Origin: JAHBNG01 sp039028975
GTDB taxonomy: Bacteria > Chloroflexota > Anaerolineae > Caldilineales > Caldilineaceae
Direction of reading: 5' to 3'
NCBI GenBank assembly: GCA_039028975.1
Contig: JBCCHB010000001.1
Coordinates: 1 to 64,000 of the forward strand
Length of the DNA: 64,000 nucleotides
The position numbers and the translations under genes were made by a program. This document shows positions 33,456 to 42,094 of this stretch, piece after piece; the first letter of the stretch is position 1; each line of letters begins with the position of its first letter. The notes under the pieces were generated by a model, which searched no databases, was not told the DNA's origin, and saw only the letters and a list, made by a program, of their open reading frames with translations.

Positions 33456-34463
33456 ATGACAGCAAATTCGAGGCGTTCCAGCGAGAGCAGGGCAGAGGAA
33501 GTGGTACCATTCTGTTTGGGCGTGATGCCTTTTAGGCCCCTTCGCCCGGTTTTTCTTTTGGGTGGGTGGTTCAACAAAGAGATCAATTCTGTTGCAGACC
33601 TGGAAGGGCTAAAGATGCGTATCCCCGGCCTTGGTGCGCAGGTGATGAATAGACTCGGTGTAGACGTTCAGACAATTGCCGGCGACGAAATTTTCCAGGC
33701 GCTACGGAGTTGTGTCATTGATGCCGCTGAGTGGGTTGGTCCCTATGACGATAGAAAACTTGGCTTCCATTGGGCTGCCAGCTTCTACTACTATCCTGGT
33801 TGGTGGGAGCCAGGGCCATAGTTAGAGATTCAGATCAATAAGGCAGAATATGACGCCTTGCCAGAAGAATATCAGGCTGTCCTTCAGTGGGCGGCTGCCC
33901 ACGCCAACCAGAACATGATGGCTTGTTACGACGCCAAGAATCCGGCTGCCCTGGCGACACTTCGGGGTGCACGCAACGTAAGGTTGGCACCATTTTCGGG
34001 TGCTGTTATGCAAGCGGCAGAAGCATCAACCTTTGAACTCATCAACGAATTTGCTGCCAGCGACAGTGACTTCGTCTCGATTTTAAAGCAGTGGAGCGCG
34101 TTCCGCAACAGCATTCGACAGTGGCACAGTCTGGCTGAGAAAGCTTACCTCACCTATGATGCGGATTCAGGAAATCCGCGTCGATGGTTACTGGATGGTG
34201 GATCTTTGATACGGATTGCGCTTAAAGGCCCAATGTCAGAACAATGTTTGGCATTGCTCATGGATTTTGCGCTTGCTGAAGACGGACTACGGTTTGGCAA
34301 TTCTAATCTTCCTGATGAACTTGTAGCCCACCATTTTGCGTCTTCCATGATAAGTTTGGGCCTTTGGTGGTTAGAGCACGATATACCATTTCCACCTGGG
34401 CAGATGGATGAGTATATCCAGCAATTAGTGCTTGAACCGCTTAGGAAGCTCCAGCAGACCTAG
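33456..34463 (+). pseudogene. Chimeric remnant: TRAP (DctP) binding protein joined to TetR C-terminus
   Basis: From about 33561 the frame encodes the C-terminal half of a DctP-type TRAP substrate-binding protein: GGWFNKEINSVADLEGLKMR, GDEIFQALRSCVIDAAEWVG and FYYYPGWWEPGP. A TAG at 33819-33821 interrupts it, after which the same frame continues LEIQINKAEYDALPEEYQAV to about 34160. The end (LALLMDFALAEDGLRFGNSN ... LGLWWLEHDIPFPPGQMDEY) instead looks like the ligand-binding C-terminus of a TetR regulator. The N-terminal half, the signal peptide and the TRAP membrane subunits are missing. This is therefore two gene fragments fused in one frame with a nonsense codon. The tail identification is less certain than the TRAP part. 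Confidence 0.72.
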
Positions 34464-34562
34464 CGTTACAGCAACGCAGCAACAGTAGTTTGAATCGGCC
34501 AAGTTGCCGCCCCGAAACCGTGCGAGTTATGTCCTGCATATAGAGGATCTTGCTTCATTAGC

Positions 34563-35273
34563 TTAGAATTTGCCATTGTCATTTTTCCATTCACTTCGGG
34601 GCGGAACGGCTTCAGTGGTCTCCCAGTGTTCGACGATTTTTCTTTGGTCGAGGCGAAAGAGATCATAAAAAGAGTTGTGAATTTCGCCGTTATAGCCTTC
34701 GTTAACAGCCAGCACAAAGTTGCCTTCGGCAAGCAAGCGGTGATTGCGTGTATAGGTCATGGCTTTCGCTTTTTCAAAGATATCAATCGCCGGACTATGT
34801 TCCACAAAAGTGTTTCGATTCACATATTTTTCGATTCTTTCTGGCTGGCCATGCACAAACACCTCATCAATGAACTGAGCAATAAGAGTGCGGTTGGCTT
34901 CAGTGAGTTCAAGATCACTCATCTGGGTCGATCCGCCGACCATATCTCCTATTCTTGGTTGAATGTTGTCCCAATGCTCGACAACCTGCTCTCCCTCATA
35001 GCGAAAGACCTCAAAACCAATCCGAACACTTGCAAAATCGTATATGGTGTGCCCAAAAACAAAATCACCGTCTTCGAAAATCCGTACAATCTCAACCCTA
35101 GGGTTGGTTTTAGAAAGCCGCTCAAATAGCTGTGCTAACCCTTCTCCCCCCTCTTGGGTTTGTGGATTGTGCTGAATATATTTGTCTTCATTGACGACTT
35201 TAACTGATTCAGGGTCACCTGTTTCGATCCCTTTGAGTAATGCATAGATCTGTTGTTTTCTTTTTGATATCAA
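34563..35273 (-). CDS. Tandem SnoaL-like (NTF2-fold) protein
   Basis: This 236-residue protein contains two SnoaL/NTF2-like halves. The first has KYIQHNPQTQEGGEGLAQLF and YDFASVRIGFEVFRYEGEQV with VEHWDNIQP. The second has NRNTFVEHSPAIDIFEKAKA and FYDLFRLDQRKIVEHWETTE. The repeated HNP/HSP and EHWD/EHWE motifs are typical of predicted SnoaL-like polyketide-cyclase relatives. It is cytoplasmic and of unknown substrate. The start appears to be TTG at 35273 with AGGA upstream, which is uncertain. A short coding-like tail downstream (34466-34560) reads GHNSHGFGAATWPIQ and may be debris of another gene. Confidence 0.78.
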   Translation of the reverse strand: MISKRKQQIYALLKGIETGDPESVKVVNEDKYIQHNPQTQEGGEGLAQLFERLSKTNPRVEIVRIFEDGDFVFGHTIYDFASVRIGFEVFRYEGEQVVEHWDNIQPRIGDMVGGSTQMSDLELTEANRTLIAQFIDEVFVHGQPERIEKYVNRNTFVEHSPAIDIFEKAKAMTYTRNHRLLAEGNFVLAVNEGYNGEIHNSFYDLFRLDQRKIVEHWETTEAVPPRSEWKNDNGKF

Positions 35274-35676
35274 TTTACATTCCTATCGTGCTGCGTTCGA
35301 AGTAAGATGTGGGCACAAGAAATAACTAACGGTACGCTTCTATAATCAAAAGCAAGCTCCGTACGTCCGTTGCAACTGTGTTGGCAAAGAGCTATGATGT
35401 AGAAAACATTGCCTTAATAAGCCCCTCAACATTGCCAAACTCAACCGTAACGACGGAAAGACCTAACTTCACAGACAAACATGATTGGACGTAAGAGAGC
35501 TATTTGAGGGGGCCGTTACACGGCCCCCGGCCCGCCCGACATGGCGCCGGTGATTATGACACTGGATGACCCGATGTGGGTTGATCGGGCTGCGCCTTGA
35601 GCACAGCGCACTGTCCGACAATTCAGGGCAACGAGATCACCAACAGGCCTTTGGGGGAAGAGCTATACGTAAATAG
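35274..35676. other. Spacer with a GC hairpin and coding-like debris
   Basis: GGGGGCCGT/ACGGCCCCC (35509-35529) forms a 9-bp GC hairpin with a 3-nt loop. Around 35540-35670 the plus strand reads MAPVIMTLDDPMWVDRAAP and, in another frame, TIQGNEITNRPLGEELYVNS; neither gives a recognisable complete gene. I see no confident gene or RNA. Confidence 0.35.
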
Positions 35677-37986
35677 TCATGACTTCATTCCCAACGCACA
35701 TATCCCCCAAACAGCCACATAAGCCGCGCCGGCAACAACCAGCAGATAACTGAATCCCCAAAGCTGGGCAATCGCCAGCCCTGCAATCGCTGCAACCACG
35801 CTCATGATGCCGTTGATGCCCCACGCTAGCGCAACCGCAGTTGGATCAGCAGCCAGCCGTCGTAATCCCGCGGGAAAGGGAATACCCATCATCAAGGCCA
35901 ACGGCAGAATACAAAGCACGACCATGGCCAACCGCAACCACCAATCAGCAGCGAGCAGAGATTGACGTACCAACGGCCAGATAAACCACCAAAGCCCGAT
36001 GCCAAGCACGATACCAAACAGCGGAATGCTCGGCATTGAAACTCGTTTCCCCCACAATGCGCTACCGAGCCCGCCTCCAATCAACAAACTCGCCAAAACG
36101 ACCGAAATTGAGAGCGTAGGATGGCCCAACACCAACTGAGTCTGCTGGATTAGCGCGATTTCGACAAGCATAAAGCCAAGCCCTAGTCCGGAAAAGTATA
36201 TCCCATTCTGAAGCAGATGGACCTTGCGCTCAGCAGGTGCCAGCAATGGCGGCAGAATCAGTGCGACCAGCGTGAGGCCACCCGCTAGCCAGATCAGCCA
36301 ACGCAGAGTAGAGGCGATGCCCCGTTCAAATTGAAAAAAGAAGGGCCGGTCATCTCGGGTTGGACCAATCGCATTCTCTGCTTCGTTGACCACATCGGCC
36401 AGCGACTTGGTCCCATTGACGATTTCGGACAGAGGCGGCTCGGCCCACTCGCCAGGTAGATAGAGTGGACGAAAGCCAACCCGTTCCGCCACCGCCGCGA
36501 TCGACAATACATCATCTCGGCTGTAGGGTGACTTGCGTACCATCAGCAGCGGAATGGCAGGCTCTGCATTTGGATCGATCAGCACCATGATATGATTCAG
36601 CGCATCTTGTTCGGTTGAGCCGGTTTCAGTTAGCGCGGTCACGGCAGTCACTAACGCTCTAGTCAGCGTCACCTCATCGTAGAGCTTAAAGGCGACTTGT
36701 CCACCGTCAGTCAACCGATTCAGATAGGTCTTCATGGCTTCCACCGTGTAGACGTGATTCTCTGTCAGCGCAAATCCCGCGCGCTCTGCCGCTAGGGTCA
36801 CGACTTGGGAGAGGAAGATGAGGTCATATCGATGCAGCTCTCGTTCCAGTACGCTGCGCCCATCTTCTGTCAGGAGCGTGACGAGTCCCGTCCCAATGTC
36901 GCCATAGAGATCCCCATTATAGGATGCAAACGCTCGCACAAGTTCAACGCTGCCCGGATTCACTTCGGCAGCCACAATCGCCTCGGCTCGGCCCTGTATC
37001 CCAAACCAGATATCTAATCCCCCACCCGGTCCGATTAGAAAGACATGCTTGGGTTGTTCGGTGGCAAAGGGAAAGAAGCCAATATCCTGCCATAGAGCGG
37101 GATCGCCGTCCGCGGGTGGCATGACTGAACCAGCCGCGCCGTCCATGTAGAGTTCGTAAGGGCGTCCGTCGCCCGGATCAATCAGATCGGTGCGGGCAAA
37201 CGCGTCCCAGCGGCTGGCTAGCAAGGTCGCGCCACTTGCCAGTTGCTGGCCCAGCGGCTTGTTGCGAAAGCTCACGGCCCAGTTTGACTCTGGCCAGAGC
37301 CGAAAACCGTGGGTGATCAACAACATGATGATGAGTAGAAAGGTCGCAGTCGGTACCGATCTGAAGCTAGATAAGGTTAAATCAGGCAGAACGCGATTGG
37401 TGTGTTGTACAAAAAGTGCAGCTGCCGCCAGCCCAGACATTGCCAGAAGTAACCCATTGACGGCACCAATCGATTGGAAGATGGGCACGACCAGCAGCGC
37501 GCTCAATCCCGCGCCCAGCAAGTCAGCAAAGTAGAGTTGCGCTGCATTGGCCGCATCTTGGCTGAAATAGGTCGCAAAGAAGAGGCCGGCGCAGATGAAC
37601 GGCGGTAAAACCAGCGCCAAATGCATCCAGAAATCGAGGCGTTTGGGGATGGGTAGTGCATGACCATATAAGATCGTTACAACCAGCACCAGACCAAAAA
37701 TTGCCGCTCCACTGGCATAGAAGGAGAGTGTCTCTGCCGTCCGCCACTGGGAACGCCACTGAGGACGCCATGCCGCAAACCCCGCGCCCAAGCCAATTCC
37801 CAGTACCCCTAGCGAGAGAATGGCAAAGACTGTGGGTGGATAGTAGATGGTGGCGAAGAGACGGGTTAAGCCGATCTCGAAGAAGAGTAGGCTGCCCGCA
37901 AAGAGGAACAGACCGAAAAGAGTTCTGCCTGAATCTTCCTCTCCCAATATGGGGTAGGCCAGGAGGGGGCCAAACAACAACCTCAT
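35677..37986 (-). CDS. Membrane protein with spermidine-synthase-like domain
   Basis: This 769-residue fusion has N-terminal transmembrane helices (~15-240), a central spermidine-synthase/methyltransferase-like Rossmann domain and a C-terminal membrane block (~550-769). The Rossmann domain has the SAM/dcSAM-site motif VFLIGPGGGLDIWFG, the strand-2 acid AAEVNPGSVEL and LTEDGRSVLERELHRYDLIF. This architecture is known as MFS/spermine-synthase-like membrane proteins; the product is not established. Its ATG overlaps the stop of the upstream permease gene by 4 nt, so it is translated with a peptide/nickel-type ABC importer, which is unusual. The motif GPGGGLDxW differs a little from soluble SpeE, so polyamine synthesis should not be assumed. 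Confidence 0.85.
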   Translation of the reverse strand: MRLLFGPLLAYPILGEEDSGRTLFGLFLFAGSLLFFEIGLTRLFATIYYPPTVFAILSLGVLGIGLGAGFAAWRPQWRSQWRTAETLSFYASGAAIFGLVLVVTILYGHALPIPKRLDFWMHLALVLPPFICAGLFFATYFSQDAANAAQLYFADLLGAGLSALLVVPIFQSIGAVNGLLLAMSGLAAAALFVQHTNRVLPDLTLSSFRSVPTATFLLIIMLLITHGFRLWPESNWAVSFRNKPLGQQLASGATLLASRWDAFARTDLIDPGDGRPYELYMDGAAGSVMPPADGDPALWQDIGFFPFATEQPKHVFLIGPGGGLDIWFGIQGRAEAIVAAEVNPGSVELVRAFASYNGDLYGDIGTGLVTLLTEDGRSVLERELHRYDLIFLSQVVTLAAERAGFALTENHVYTVEAMKTYLNRLTDGGQVAFKLYDEVTLTRALVTAVTALTETGSTEQDALNHIMVLIDPNAEPAIPLLMVRKSPYSRDDVLSIAAVAERVGFRPLYLPGEWAEPPLSEIVNGTKSLADVVNEAENAIGPTRDDRPFFFQFERGIASTLRWLIWLAGGLTLVALILPPLLAPAERKVHLLQNGIYFSGLGLGFMLVEIALIQQTQLVLGHPTLSISVVLASLLIGGGLGSALWGKRVSMPSIPLFGIVLGIGLWWFIWPLVRQSLLAADWWLRLAMVVLCILPLALMMGIPFPAGLRRLAADPTAVALAWGINGIMSVVAAIAGLAIAQLWGFSYLLVVAGAAYVAVWGICALGMKS

Positions 37987-38852
37987 CGCTTCATGCGGGG
38001 ATCCAACGCGTCCCGCAGACCGTCGCCGAGGAAGTTAAAGCCCATCACGGTCAACATGATCGCCAATCCGGGGAAGACGCCTAGCCAAATCGACTGGCGG
38101 AAATAGCCGCGCCCTTCGGAGAGCATTCGGCCCCAGCTTGGATCGGGCGGCTGAGTACCTAGCCCAAAGAAGCTGAGCGCTGCCTCGGCCAGAATTGCAA
38201 ATGCCAGGCTCAACGAGATCTCCACAATCAGGGGTGCTAACGAGTTAGGAAAGATGTGACGAAAAAGGATACGCCCGCGGCTGGCCCCAATCGCCTTGGC
38301 CGCCTCGACAAATTCCTCTCCGCGCACGGAGATAACCGCGCTGCGGGCGATGCGCGCGAAGATGGGGGTGTAGACAATCCCAATCGCAATCATGGCGTTG
38401 GCAATCCCTTTACCCAGCGCGGCCAGAATCGCAATAGCCAGCAAAATGGCGGGGAAGGCAAAGAGCACGTCCATAGAACGCATAATGATCTCATCGACAA
38501 CCCGATTAGAGTAGCCAGCCACCATGCCCAGCAATGTCCCAGCTACCGTGGCAATCCCGACCGCAATCAGCGCCACCTGCAGCGAGACCCGCGCGCCGAC
38601 CATGAGCCGACTGAGAATGTCGCGACCAAAGTCATCTGCCCCCATCAGATGGGCCGCGCTGGGTGGACCGAAGCGGGCGGCAAAGTCCATCTCATTCGGA
38701 TCGTAGGGTGCGATTGTTGGCCCGACAATGCCAACCAGAATCAGCAGCGTCACGATGCCTACGCCGAACATCCCGGTCGGGTGTCGTGCCATGCGCCGCA
38801 GCACATCGAACCATAAATTGGTCGGTTGGTGAGTATCCAGGTTAACGGTCAT
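37983..38852 (-). CDS. Peptide/nickel-type ABC transporter permease (DppC-like)
   Basis: This 289-residue inner-membrane permease has the OppC N-terminal helix (HPTGMFGVGIVTLLILVGIV), the APYDPNEMDFAARFGPPSAA periplasmic segment with HLMGADDFGRDILSRL, and the EAA loop EFVEAAKAIGASRGRILFRH. It ends RDALDPRMKR, the canonical C-terminus of DppC. It forms the heteromeric channel with the DppB-like protein. Its ATG is only 1 bp from a dispersed palindrome (38854-38938), and no Shine-Dalgarno is visible in it; coupling to the upstream gene is interrupted. It overlaps the spermidine-synthase-like gene downstream. No ATPase genes lie in this locus. Confidence 0.92.
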   Translation of the reverse strand: MTVNLDTHQPTNLWFDVLRRMARHPTGMFGVGIVTLLILVGIVGPTIAPYDPNEMDFAARFGPPSAAHLMGADDFGRDILSRLMVGARVSLQVALIAVGIATVAGTLLGMVAGYSNRVVDEIIMRSMDVLFAFPAILLAIAILAALGKGIANAMIAIGIVYTPIFARIARSAVISVRGEEFVEAAKAIGASRGRILFRHIFPNSLAPLIVEISLSLAFAILAEAALSFFGLGTQPPDPSWGRMLSEGRGYFRQSIWLGVFPGLAIMLTVMGFNFLGDGLRDALDPRMKR

Positions 38853-38853
38853 A

Positions 38854-38938
38854 TATACTTCGCCAGAAAAGTCTTGTCCCGCCTCCTGCTCAGTCTACTC
38901 TGAGGAATTCCGAGAAGGGAAGACAGAACTTTTCTGGC
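38854..38938. repeat. Dispersed palindrome, CGCCAGAAAAGTCTTGT family
   Basis: GCCAGAAAAGT (38862-38872) and ACTTTTCTGGC (38928-38938) are inverted arms. The left 24 bp (38854-38877) recur exactly in reverse orientation at 44060-44083. It occupies nearly all of the space between the two permease genes. Confidence 0.8.
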
Positions 38939-38955
38939 CATCTATACAGAGAAGG

Positions 38956-39900
38956 CTAAGCGTAATCGGTCCGCGGATCTAGCATAAAGTAGAGTAGATC
39001 GGTAGCCAAGTTTACCAGCGTGAGCAGGATCGCCAGCGTTAGAACTGTTCCTTGCAGCAGTGGGTAGTCCCGATCCAGCACCGCATCTAGGGCCAGCCGA
39101 CCTAGCCCAGGCCAGGCAAAGACCACCTCAACCACTACTATGGATGAGAGCAGGGCCGTGATCTGCAAGCCAATAATCGTTACGATTGGGATGAGCGCGT
39201 TGCGCAGGGCATGACGCAGGATCACAACCCGCTCGCCCAACCCCTTGGCCCGTCCCGTGCGTACGTAATCCTGATTGAGCACCTCTAGCATGGCACTGCG
39301 GATAAAACGGGTTTGGATGGCACCGCTAATCAGACCTGCCGTCGTTGCAGGCAGGATGATGTGATTGAGCCAGTCTAATACGCTCTCACTGATGGGTGTG
39401 TATCCGCTGGGTGGTAGCCAACCCAACGTCAGCGAGAAGAGAACCACCAGCAGAATCCCCAACCAGAAATCGGGAATCGTTACCCCGATCTGGCTGATAA
39501 TGGCGGTGAGGATATCGCGGCGACTGCCGGGCTGCAGCGCGGAGAGGATGCCCGCTGGAAACGCGATGAGAATACCAATCAGAAGGGAAACTGCGGCGAG
39601 TTGCAGCGTCGCTGGAAGCCGCTGTCGGATCTGGGGTGTTACCTCCTGGCCGGTGATCAGGCTTTTACCTAGATCGCCTTGCAGCGCATTCCCCAGCCAG
39701 CTACCATACTGAGCCAAGAAAGACCGATTCAACCCCAGCCGTTCGCGCAGCGCGGCTACATTCTCATCCGTTGCTTGGACACCCAAAACCACCCGCGCGG
39801 GATCGCCCGGCACCAATTGAATGATAAGAAAAACCACAAAGGTCACGCCTAGCAGCACGACCAATGTGGTTAGGAGTCGTTGAACGATATACTGGGCCAT
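38956..39900 (-). CDS. Peptide/nickel-type ABC transporter permease (DppB-like)
   Basis: This 314-residue inner-membrane permease has the DppB N-terminus (YIVQRLLTTLVVLLGVTFVV, FLIIQLVPGDPARVVLG), the RLGLNRSFLAQYGSWLGNAL segment and the EAA loop around DYVRTGRAKGLGERVVILRH. It ends TDLLYFMLDPRTDYA, as in the family. It lies 61 nt after the binding-protein gene. No strong ribosome-binding site is seen. With the DppC-like partner it builds the membrane channel for substrates bound by the upstream family-5 lipoprotein. Confidence 0.92.
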   Translation of the reverse strand: MAQYIVQRLLTTLVVLLGVTFVVFLIIQLVPGDPARVVLGVQATDENVAALRERLGLNRSFLAQYGSWLGNALQGDLGKSLITGQEVTPQIRQRLPATLQLAAVSLLIGILIAFPAGILSALQPGSRRDILTAIISQIGVTIPDFWLGILLVVLFSLTLGWLPPSGYTPISESVLDWLNHIILPATTAGLISGAIQTRFIRSAMLEVLNQDYVRTGRAKGLGERVVILRHALRNALIPIVTIIGLQITALLSSIVVVEVVFAWPGLGRLALDAVLDRDYPLLQGTVLTLAILLTLVNLATDLLYFMLDPRTDYA

Positions 39901-39961
39901 TTAGCGGCTCGGTGAGTCGGTGGTCGGTATTCGGTGTGACAGACCTACCGAACACTGATTA

Positions 39962-41539
39962 CTATTCCGTCAGCCAGACGGTCCAGAAATTGTTGGCTTG
40001 ATCGGGGCGAACGTTAAAGCCTTGCACAGTAGGTGAGTAGGCCCGAACCTCTTGTTTGTTGTACATGTAGATGTAGGGGGCTTCGTCAACCAAAATCTGA
40101 TTGGCTTCTTCGTAGATCTCGTAGCGCTTGTCGAAATCGCTCATGGCTCGGCCTTCGTCCACCAATGCATCGAAGTCTGGGTTGCTATAGCCAGTGAAGT
40201 TGAACATCAGGTCGGTCTTGTGTTGGAGATAGTAGTACTGATCGGCGTCAATCAGGCCGTTCCAGTTGCAGATGTATGCATCGTACTTAAAGTTGCCCTC
40301 AAGCTCCAGCCACTCGCTCCATTCGGGTGCATTAATAGTCGATGTGATGCCAATCTCGGTCAGCTGCTGTTGCAGAACTTGGGCAGCGCGAACGGTCTCC
40401 CCATATGCAACCGTTGGCAGCCACTCCATCTCAAAGCCGTCGGGATAACCTGCCTCGGCCAGTAAAGCTTTGGCGGCATCTACATCACGTTCGTAGGGGG
40501 CGTAGTCAAAGAACCAAGGGCTACCTGAACCGACTGGCCCTTGAATGGTTTCACAAAGGCCAAAGAAGCCTGCTGCGCAAAGCTGTTCGCGGTCAATCGC
40601 CAGGGCAATGGCTTGCCGTACGCGCACATCCGTAAATGGCTCGCGGGTCAGGTTGATGCCGATGTAATCGTACGAAAGCTGGGGTGCCGTGGCAACCACA
40701 ACGTTGGGATCTTCTTGGAGCGAGTCAAAGTTCTGGGGCGCAATTGCCAACACCCAGTCAACTTCACCACCACGCAGCGCGGTCTCGCGCACGGTATCAT
40801 CTGGGATCGGTGAAATCTCAACTGAATCTAGATACGGCAAACCTTCTTGCCAGTAGCTTTCGTTCTTGGTTAAGACGATCTTGGTTGTCCCTTCAACCTC
40901 GGAAATGACAAATGGGCCAGTGCCAATGGGCACTTGAACCATACCGTCTTCGTCTAAACTCTCCATGGCCATGATGCCTGCGGACTTATCAAAGCCAATC
41001 GATTGGGGGAAGATGCCAAACGGTTCTGGGTGGGTAATGGTCACGGTGACATCATCAACTGCTTCGATAATCGTTTCTGGTGGACCTACACGGGCTGCAT
41101 TACCCGAACCAGTTTCAGGATCAATTAAGCGCTCGAAGCTCCATTTCACATCCTCTGCCGTCATTTTGCGACCGTTGCTAAACATGACGCCTTCGCGCAG
41201 CTTGATAGTCCAGGTTAGGCCATCTTCTGATTGCTCCCAGGATTCGGCCAACAGCGGCTGTAGATTCATGTTGTCATCGTAGGTTGTTAGCCCTTCTAGC
41301 ACGTTGTTGAGCACTTGATAGCTAGAGTAAGAGCTGGTTACGTGGGGATCGAGGCCCGCCCATTCATTTTGAAACGCAACACGTAACGTTCCACCGGAAA
41401 CAGGATCACCACTAGGAGCGGCTACGGCATCGGCAGAAGATTCACTTGCAGCCGGTTCAGGTGCCGCAGCCGGAGCAGCACAGGAAAGCAATAGGCTGCC
41501 AATCACAACAACGAGGATACTAAAATAGACTTTTTTCAT
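39962..41539 (-). CDS. Family-5 (peptide/nickel-type) ABC substrate-binding lipoprotein
   Basis: This 525-residue SBP_bac_5 protein begins with a lipoprotein signal peptide (MKKVYFSILVVVIGSLLLSC, lipobox LLSC) and an Ala/Pro/Ser-rich linker. The main domain shows GGTLRVAFQNEWAGLDPHVT, LAESWEQSEDGLTWTIKLRE, KMTAEDVKWSFERLIDP and VRQAIALAIDREQLC, all family hallmarks. Ligands of the family range from peptides to opines, nickel chelates and glycosides, and nothing here decides. AAGGAAAGG precedes the ATG. It is the first gene of the operon binding protein - DppB - DppC - membrane spermidine-synthase-like protein; the ATPases must be encoded elsewhere. Confidence 0.92.
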   Translation of the reverse strand: MKKVYFSILVVVIGSLLLSCAAPAAAPEPAASESSADAVAAPSGDPVSGGTLRVAFQNEWAGLDPHVTSSYSSYQVLNNVLEGLTTYDDNMNLQPLLAESWEQSEDGLTWTIKLREGVMFSNGRKMTAEDVKWSFERLIDPETGSGNAARVGPPETIIEAVDDVTVTITHPEPFGIFPQSIGFDKSAGIMAMESLDEDGMVQVPIGTGPFVISEVEGTTKIVLTKNESYWQEGLPYLDSVEISPIPDDTVRETALRGGEVDWVLAIAPQNFDSLQEDPNVVVATAPQLSYDYIGINLTREPFTDVRVRQAIALAIDREQLCAAGFFGLCETIQGPVGSGSPWFFDYAPYERDVDAAKALLAEAGYPDGFEMEWLPTVAYGETVRAAQVLQQQLTEIGITSTINAPEWSEWLELEGNFKYDAYICNWNGLIDADQYYYLQHKTDLMFNFTGYSNPDFDALVDEGRAMSDFDKRYEIYEEANQILVDEAPYIYMYNKQEVRAYSPTVQGFNVRPDQANNFWTVWLTE

Positions 41540-41786
41540 GGGCCTTTCCTTTTATGCTACCGTAGGTATGTTACAGGGTGTATCATACCGAGTTAGAGTG
41601 AAGTGTATTGGATGAAATGAAGATTTGGAGGATTGCTATCTTCGCTAACTGATTGCTTGGCTGACATGTTTTGAAGTCGCGCGAACAAGTCAGAAGCTTA
41701 CAATATATATAATACTAATCCAGAGGGGATAGGTGTATGGAAAAGATGCACAAATATTTGGGTGAGCATATCGTATAGTCTATCGA

Positions 41787-42014
41787 ATGTCAAAAACAGG
41801 CGAAGGCATTCCACGCGAGCATCTACCACATCTCTATGATCGCTTTTATCGTGTCGATTGATCGCGCAGCCACGACAGTGGCGGTTCAGTGTTAGGATTG
41901 GCGATTGCCAAAGCAATTGTAGAGGCCCACAAGGGGCAGATCAGTATGATTAGTGATGGGCATAATCAGGGGAGCAGGTTTACAATTCATCTGCCTTCAG
42001 TGCATTCAAAATAG
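41787..42014 (+). pseudogene. 3' remnant of a sensor histidine kinase (HATPase domain)
   Basis: In one frame, interrupted by a TGA at 41859-41861, the sequence reads KTGEGIPREHLPHLYDRFYR, VD, stop, SRSHDSGGSVLGLAIAKAIV, EAHKGQISMISDGHNQGSRF and TIHLPSVHSK. These are the G1, F and G2 boxes and the C-terminal strand of the HATPase_c fold. The G2 box has Gly-Ser-Val-Leu-Gly where GSGLG is expected. The dimerisation domain and sensor part are missing. This is a clear truncated and nonsense-mutated kinase gene. Confidence 0.8.
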
Positions 42015-42094
42015 GTGGTGGCTGGGTTGGTTTCGGATTATAGTCGTTCATTCCCGCATCGAAAAAACTCTCTATATCCTTATGGACCAAACTG

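Noticed and set aside
34626..35129. 167-codon plus-strand frame
   Set aside because: Antisense to the tandem SnoaL-like gene, without any recognised family.
35509..35529. Rho-independent terminator
   Set aside because: The GC hairpin has no T-tract on either strand, so I only mention it as a hairpin.
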